This document shows, piece after piece, positions 59,106 through 64,000 of a stretch of DNA of 64,000 nucleotides. Under the pieces are notes generated by a model. That model was not told the DNA's origin. It ran no database searches and saw nothing but the letters and a program-made list of their open reading frames with translations. Position 1 is the stretch's first letter, and every line of letters begins with the position of its first letter. This DNA comes from Axinella damicornis (taxonomy: Eukaryota > Porifera > Demospongiae > Axinellida > Axinellidae). The DNA lies in the NCBI GenBank assembly GCA_963931865.1, contig OZ007506.1:18573853-18637852 (forward strand). Direction: 5' to 3'. Both the position numbers and the translations under genes were made by a program.

Positions 59106-59237
59106 CTAATGCTTGGACTTCCCTTCATACTTCTGTCTTAATTTTGTTGCATTAGAAGCATATTCACTCGCACGGTGTTTCATGAGCTCAGTCTGCTCAT
59201 CCAACTCTGACAGGTCTTCTCCTCGCTTGGAAAGTGC
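59106..59237 (-). CDS. STXBP5: Tomosyn C: full-length R-SNARE exon
   Basis: The exon has 43 residues and starts ALSKRGEDLSELDEQ. Counting from the zero-layer Arg (residue 5), the layer positions hold Leu (+1), Leu (+2), Thr (+3), Met (+4), Ala (+5), Tyr (+6), Ala (+7) and Leu (+8). This follows the VAMP/tomosyn heptad spacing, and a basic tail ending KSKH follows. There is no membrane anchor, as expected for tomosyn. This is the only one of the three copies with an intact-looking SNARE helix. Confidence 0.85.
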   Translation of the reverse strand, partial: ALSKRGEDLSELDEQTELMKHRASEYASNATKLRQKYEGKSKH

Positions 59238-62200
59238 CTGCAACAGTTAATGTTACATTCACGTGTTGGTCCAAACAAGAACTCACATCAATCAATATAA
59301 CTCTTACAATGTCATGCAAGTCAAGATGAAACTAACTAGCATTCTCTTAACATAAAAAATAGGCATTAATATTTGCTCGACACGTCACCACATCAGGTTT
59401 CTTTTACACAAAAATTGTGTCTGGCCTTCCATAGCCAGCCCCTAGCATTCTGTAGCGCAAGTGCATGACAAAAGCCTGGGTAGAGCCCTGAGAATGAAGC
59501 CTAATTAGTAGTGCATATTATAGCAAAAGAGTAAAACCATTCTTACAATCCATCTATTCAAGACTGCCACATTACATATAACCACCTCATGCAACATTTC
59601 AAACTGAAGACACACCTTGATGTTATCTTGCATTTTCCCACCAACTCCACCAACTCCAGCAGCCCTCTCACGCTGCCTTTCTCTCTTTCTGGCATATGAC
59701 ATCCCTGAGCCTGCCTTGCCGTCCCTCTTTGCCAGGCTTACCCAGGGTCGTCCTGCCTTCTCGCCAACTGAAACACGACAGCACAAATGCGAATATAGAT
59801 GGATACAATAATTGTATTCGGAATAATTATAGAATCCATGTATCATCACAGCATGCAGTGAGAATGGTGTTCTTACACAGGTCTTCTTTGTCCACCTCAG
59901 AAGGTGTACTGGCAAACAGAGATCCAATGATCTTTCCCTTACCCCCAGAACTCGGGGGGACCTTTGTACTCACATACATGTCCGGCATACACACCGGAAG
60001 GTTCAATCTGGGGAGGGGGAGAGCAACAGGATTGAATGCTCCTACTAGTGAGTAAATGCAATCTGATGCGAAAGCTGCTGAAATGTATAGTGTGATCACG
60101 TGCCCTTGTGTGACATTTTACATGTGTTTGCAGTGCTGGGAGAGTACTGGTTCACACAGCATCTAATTACACTCCTGGTAGGGGAAAAATTGTGCCGCGT
60201 AATCTAAATAATTAAATAATCAAACCTCACAGCATGCAGGAAAGGTCTACAGAGATTCTGACTACACCGTCATGATTGCCATCATGCAGTGACACAATCA
60301 TATAATAATTGTGCTGAAACTCACTTTGGTGGTGGAGATACAAGCGCTTTTGTCGTGCCGTCGGCCGCCATCGCTTGATCGCTCTTCGACGTTGGTTGCC
60401 AGTACAGTCATACGAAGGGCCCACAAAGATTCTGACCACACAGCCGTAATCGCTGTCGTTCACTGACATTTACATGCCAAAACTCACCGTGCTGGCAAAG
60501 TTGTAAGTGCTGTTATAATTTTGTGTCTTCCCTTTGGTCGCTGCGATCGACTGAGCGTGGTTGCCACGTGGCATGTGCTAACTGCGATACTTTGCTTGCG
60601 CTACGGTGAGTCGCAGCCGACGTTGCAACGGCTACCAGGAGTGCGGTTGCCCCTCGTATTGTATAAATATTATGTGAAAAGGTTACCTGTCGTCCTTAAC
60701 AATGCTCAATCTCTGAATCTCAGAAGCAGAGGACATGTACAGCACCTGCCCATTTCCAGACACTCTGAACGTACACAACACCCTGAAGGGAATATGGTAA
60801 TACAGCATGTCAACATTCTTTTCACTGGATGAGAGCAAAAGGCCGACTTCTTGTATCTCAGGCCATTTATAATTCATAAACCAACGCATACCCCTACTGT
60901 AGGCAATTCATATTCATTCGCCATAACAGTAACAAGTGAGTCTTTAAAAGACTTGATGTGTCTCGGCACGACTTGGTATCAGCCAGAGGACATGGCAGCT
61001 GCTTAACCCTTTATTATGACTGCAAAATCTGTTAGCTATAAGACTTTCAGCTTAAGTGAGCGTCAATATCCTTGGAGGTTCTGTGTGAGCAAGGGGTGGG
61101 TCAGGAATGTTCACCCAAAGGGTGAAAGCGCAGTATGGTCGTGTCTGGGCTTGATGTTTAGTCAACACTTTGGCCAATTCTTTCAGCACTTATCTATAGG
61201 CCTATAGCTAGCTAGCTAGAGCTGAGTGAGCACTTGGGATGGCTGAGTGAAGCACACTGGATGGGTGAGTATTCATTGTCCTGAATTAAGTATTAGAGCT
61301 ATGTGGCAGCAGTCTTGGTAAGAGGATTCATGAGCAGCCATGCAAACCCATACTCATTTTTGAAGATCTACTTGCAGGCTATAAATACGTTTGACACCCT
61401 ATTAAGGGTGTAGAGCACGCATGCAGCACTTGCGCGGGCGCATTGCGAAAAGCGACGTACGTACCACGTATGTACGTACGTACCTACGCATCCAGCACTG
61501 TGTCTCGGCACTTCGGTGCCGAGACAAAAACAGAAGGACATCCATCACAAACAGTAAGTAGACACATGTTATACATCCAGGCAGAACTGGCCATCTTACC
61601 ACCAAACGTTTCTTATACTAGACGAATGCAGAACATTGTGGGGCGAGCCTGAGCGAGTACATGCAGGTACTGAATGTGCATGGAGCAGTTGCATGTGCAT
61701 GTCATCAGAATGTGAGTCTGACGGAGAGTTAAGGACACAGACACAGATCACACCAGAGAAAGTTATGACCGCACTCATCATTGATTTCGTGCACTTGAAG
61801 CAGTCTGGCAGGTAGGTCCAGGAGCGGTCTCTGTTAGCCACTCACCGCCCCGCTATAGTCTCCGTCCTTGCGAGGCCTTGTTGAGGTAGACTGTTCGTAG
61901 TTCGCGTCTCAGTTAGACCTGCGCGACATCATGATATCAACGCACGAGCATGCAGGAAGTAAGTGAACTCAGGTTGGAAATAACGCATGACGCAAGAACA
62001 CGCAAAATACGACCAGGAAGTGATTTACGGCACGACGTACGATACATATATTGTAGATTGCAAGTCCGTTGTCTAAATAGTGACCGCCTCATATCCAATT
62101 AGTGGTTAAGAGTTTATACTAGACGAATGCAGAACATTGTGGGGCGAGCCTGAGCGAGTACAGTTGTCGAATGTGCATGGAGCACTTGCATGCGCATGTG

Positions 62201-63242
62201 TTCCTACATGGAGCGGATGCATGTGCATGACTGTCAGTGCATGTCATCAGAGTGTGACGCAGAGCATAGTACAACTTAAGGACACAGATCACACCAGAAG
62301 TTATGACACTCAGAAAAATACACCCGTGCACTTCACAGCAACTGTGAATCAGGTTAGCCGAAGCAGTACTCTGGTAGCTAGGTAGGTCCAGGAGAGCTCT
62401 CTGTCTTTGTTGTCGCCACCGGAGGGCGACTTTCTCATTCTCTGCTGATGCCAGATCTGTCATGACTGGCCAGTCAAGTTCCCATCCTCTGGCAATAGCT
62501 GAAGCAGCAGTCTAACACACCGGCACCGTGATGGTTTTAATATAGCTATGCGTGCAGTATAATTTAAAGCCTGCATGTCACGCGGCTCTGCATGCAGGAC
62601 ATGAGATCGCTTGAAGCACTCTCCCGTCTTCATGAAATGCTTTAGCCCCTCACCGCGCGCTATAGTCTCCATCCTTGTTGAGGTAGACCGTTCAGTTCGT
62701 GTCTCAGTCGTTTCGGACGTTATGCAATGGTGAGTTCGCTTGTGGTTTGAATTAACGCATGACGCAATGACACGCAAAATACGAGCAGGAAGTGATTTAC
62801 GGCACGACGTATGATAGATAGATATAAAGAAATAAATAAATATATGGAAAATTCACAGCAAACTCGTCTATGTGGGGCTCGCTCAGGCTCGCCCCAATCA
62901 CTGTGAAAACACTAAGGTTGACAGTGTACAAGTTCTGTCAATGTGTACTAAACCACCTGCTGAAAAATCACTTCTTGAGTGAAACATAAATGACGACATA
63001 CGTATGGTACGCATCTTAAACATCGTTCAGAATGCTTTACAAATCTGGGGGCAAGCCTGGGTACGAGGCTAAGCACAGACAGTTTTAGTTTTAGTCAACA
63101 GCTCATATACTTCAGAGTAGCTATTCACCATACCTGCTATCTCTCAGGACAGGGTAGGAGAGTTTCAGGAGAGAAGTGAGTCCCGGCAAGCTGTGCACCA
63201 CGGCGTAGCAGCATGTGGTCAGGCTCAGTAGGCAGGGAAGAT
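59106..63242 (-). CDS. STXBP5: Tomosyn-like protein C, C-terminal five exons, 5' part outside the window
   Basis: Exons in transcript order: 63134-63242, 60687-60782, 59877-60007, 59616-59767, 59106-59237. They encode 205 residues plus TAG. The first encodes DLPCLLSLTTCCYAVVHSLPG, the second FRVSGNGQVLYMSSASEIQR (last propeller strand), the third NLPVCMPDMYV and EVDKEDL, the fourth FGEKAGRPW and a basic stretch RKRERQRERAAG, and the last the SNARE helix. Exon lengths 109 and 96 equal those of gene B. The gene is convergent with A and B and its upstream exons lie beyond base 64000. The 2.35-kb first visible intron is full of repeats. Confidence 0.86.
60229..60480. repeat. Diverged duplication of about 190 bp
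   Basis: Blocks around GATTCTGAC, CACTGACA and GACGTTGG/GAGCGTGGTTGCCA recur in intron 60008-60686 of tomosyn C. Confidence 0.55.
61501..61526. repeat. 11-bp stem hairpin with a TTCG loop
   Basis: TGTCTCGGCAC, TTCG, then GTGCCGAGACA form a perfect stem closed by C-G around the exceptionally stable cUUCGg tetraloop. It lies in an intron of tomosyn C. Confidence 0.9.
61618..62830. repeat. Tandem duplication of about 0.5 kb
   Basis: TAGACGAATGCAGAACATTG, GGGGCGAGCCTGAGCGAGTA and later blocks (CCGCCCCGCTATAGTCTCC, AACGCATGACGCAA) appear in both copies, the second from 62117. The GGGGCGAGCCT motif recurs at 54340 and inverted at 62870. It is in intron 60783-63133 of tomosyn C. Confidence 0.75.
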
Positions 63243-64000
63243 CTGTGAAGGTATACAACCAATGACGTCATCACTCACGGAGCATTAACTCAAAGGGAGC
63301 TGCTGTTTTGGGAGGGTCAACACAGCAACTACAAATTATAGATCAGTAAAGAGAGATACACGTAACAGCAGAATGAACAGTGACATGGACCATGCCCACA
63401 CAGCTTTATCTTGAAAACAAAACGCAACAACATCCTCCCTACAGACCAATACAGTCTGTAAGGAGCTATCATCCTACCTTGTTTCCCAATTTTTTTTTCT
63501 CGTTCTGCTATCACTTACGGTTATGTTGTTGTTTTTACTTGTATAAAACATGAATTCATTAACTAATTGACTCAACTAAGGCTACATTTCTTTGACGACG
63601 ACGGTGACTGTCCAGTCCCATACCTACATGTAGCTTTGTGTGTAAGATGCTACACCAAATGCAGAGAACACTTCACACAATATTACGTTTACTTACAGAG
63701 TTTGCCATACATTTACTCCCATAGAAAATCGTGCCAAATTGCACGGTTATTGTAGTCCGAGGGCCATCAGAAATTGCACTCACAACAGTCAAAAATTGCA
63801 CTTGCTATCACTTGTGCAATTACTTTGCCTGTTGCTTGTGCGATTATTCCCAAATCGCACTCAAAATCCATGTGACTTAACGCAAGCGCGCTTGAATCCT
63901 CAGTTGGAAAATTTTCTTGTGCAAGTGTCTCACGTAGCTACGGACAATATTTGTAATGTGCACTTTAACACAAGTGGCATGTTTTTAGGACTTGCATTGC
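63243..64000. other. Presumed intron of tomosyn C
   Basis: No counterpart of the next upstream exon was recognised. The last 250 bases carry several TTGCAC/GTGCAA blocks of an unidentified repeat. Confidence 0.45.

Overview
The window is nuclear DNA of an invertebrate animal. Genes are split into many short exons with GT/AG junctions. Introns and spacers are full of CA/GT microsatellites, poly-C runs, minisatellites and small inverted-repeat transposons, and nothing bacterial is visible. Compact introns and the protein divergence would suit a non-bilaterian such as a sponge, but the sequence alone does not prove the taxon.

The main content is a cluster of three tomosyn-like genes (syntaxin-binding protein 5 / Lgl superfamily: WD40 propellers followed by an R-SNARE tail). 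Tomosyn A (+, about 493-12633) enters from the left with its N-terminal exons outside the window. Tomosyn B (+, 14246-43796) is complete: 28 exons whose phases close to a 1165-residue protein. Tomosyn C (-, 59106-63242) faces them and leaves the window on the right; only its last five exons are visible. A and B share intron positions and mostly exon lengths, so they are tandem duplicates. C keeps a full-length SNARE helix, whereas A and B stop at the +8 layer.

The 15 kb between B and C contains two more genes: a 69-residue secreted cysteine-rich peptide (-, 52884-53093) with a CC-C-C-CC framework, and an intronless-looking C2H2 zinc-finger protein (+, 56343-57602). A decayed non-LTR reverse-transcriptase fragment lies at 44805-44972.

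The rest is repeats. They include seven copies of a minisatellite-bearing element with Helitron-like ends, at least twelve short hairpins built on TAGCCTCGTTCCCAGGC plus two tandem arrays of the same sequence, a three-level nest of transposons in one intron of tomosyn B, two tRNA-derived SINEs, and a 276-bp higher-order array carrying regularly spaced CACGTG sites. Several tomosyn exons begin directly after a CA microsatellite.

Exon coordinates were read by eye from splice sites, codon phase, comparison of the three paralogues and remembered features of vertebrate tomosyn. No alignment was run.
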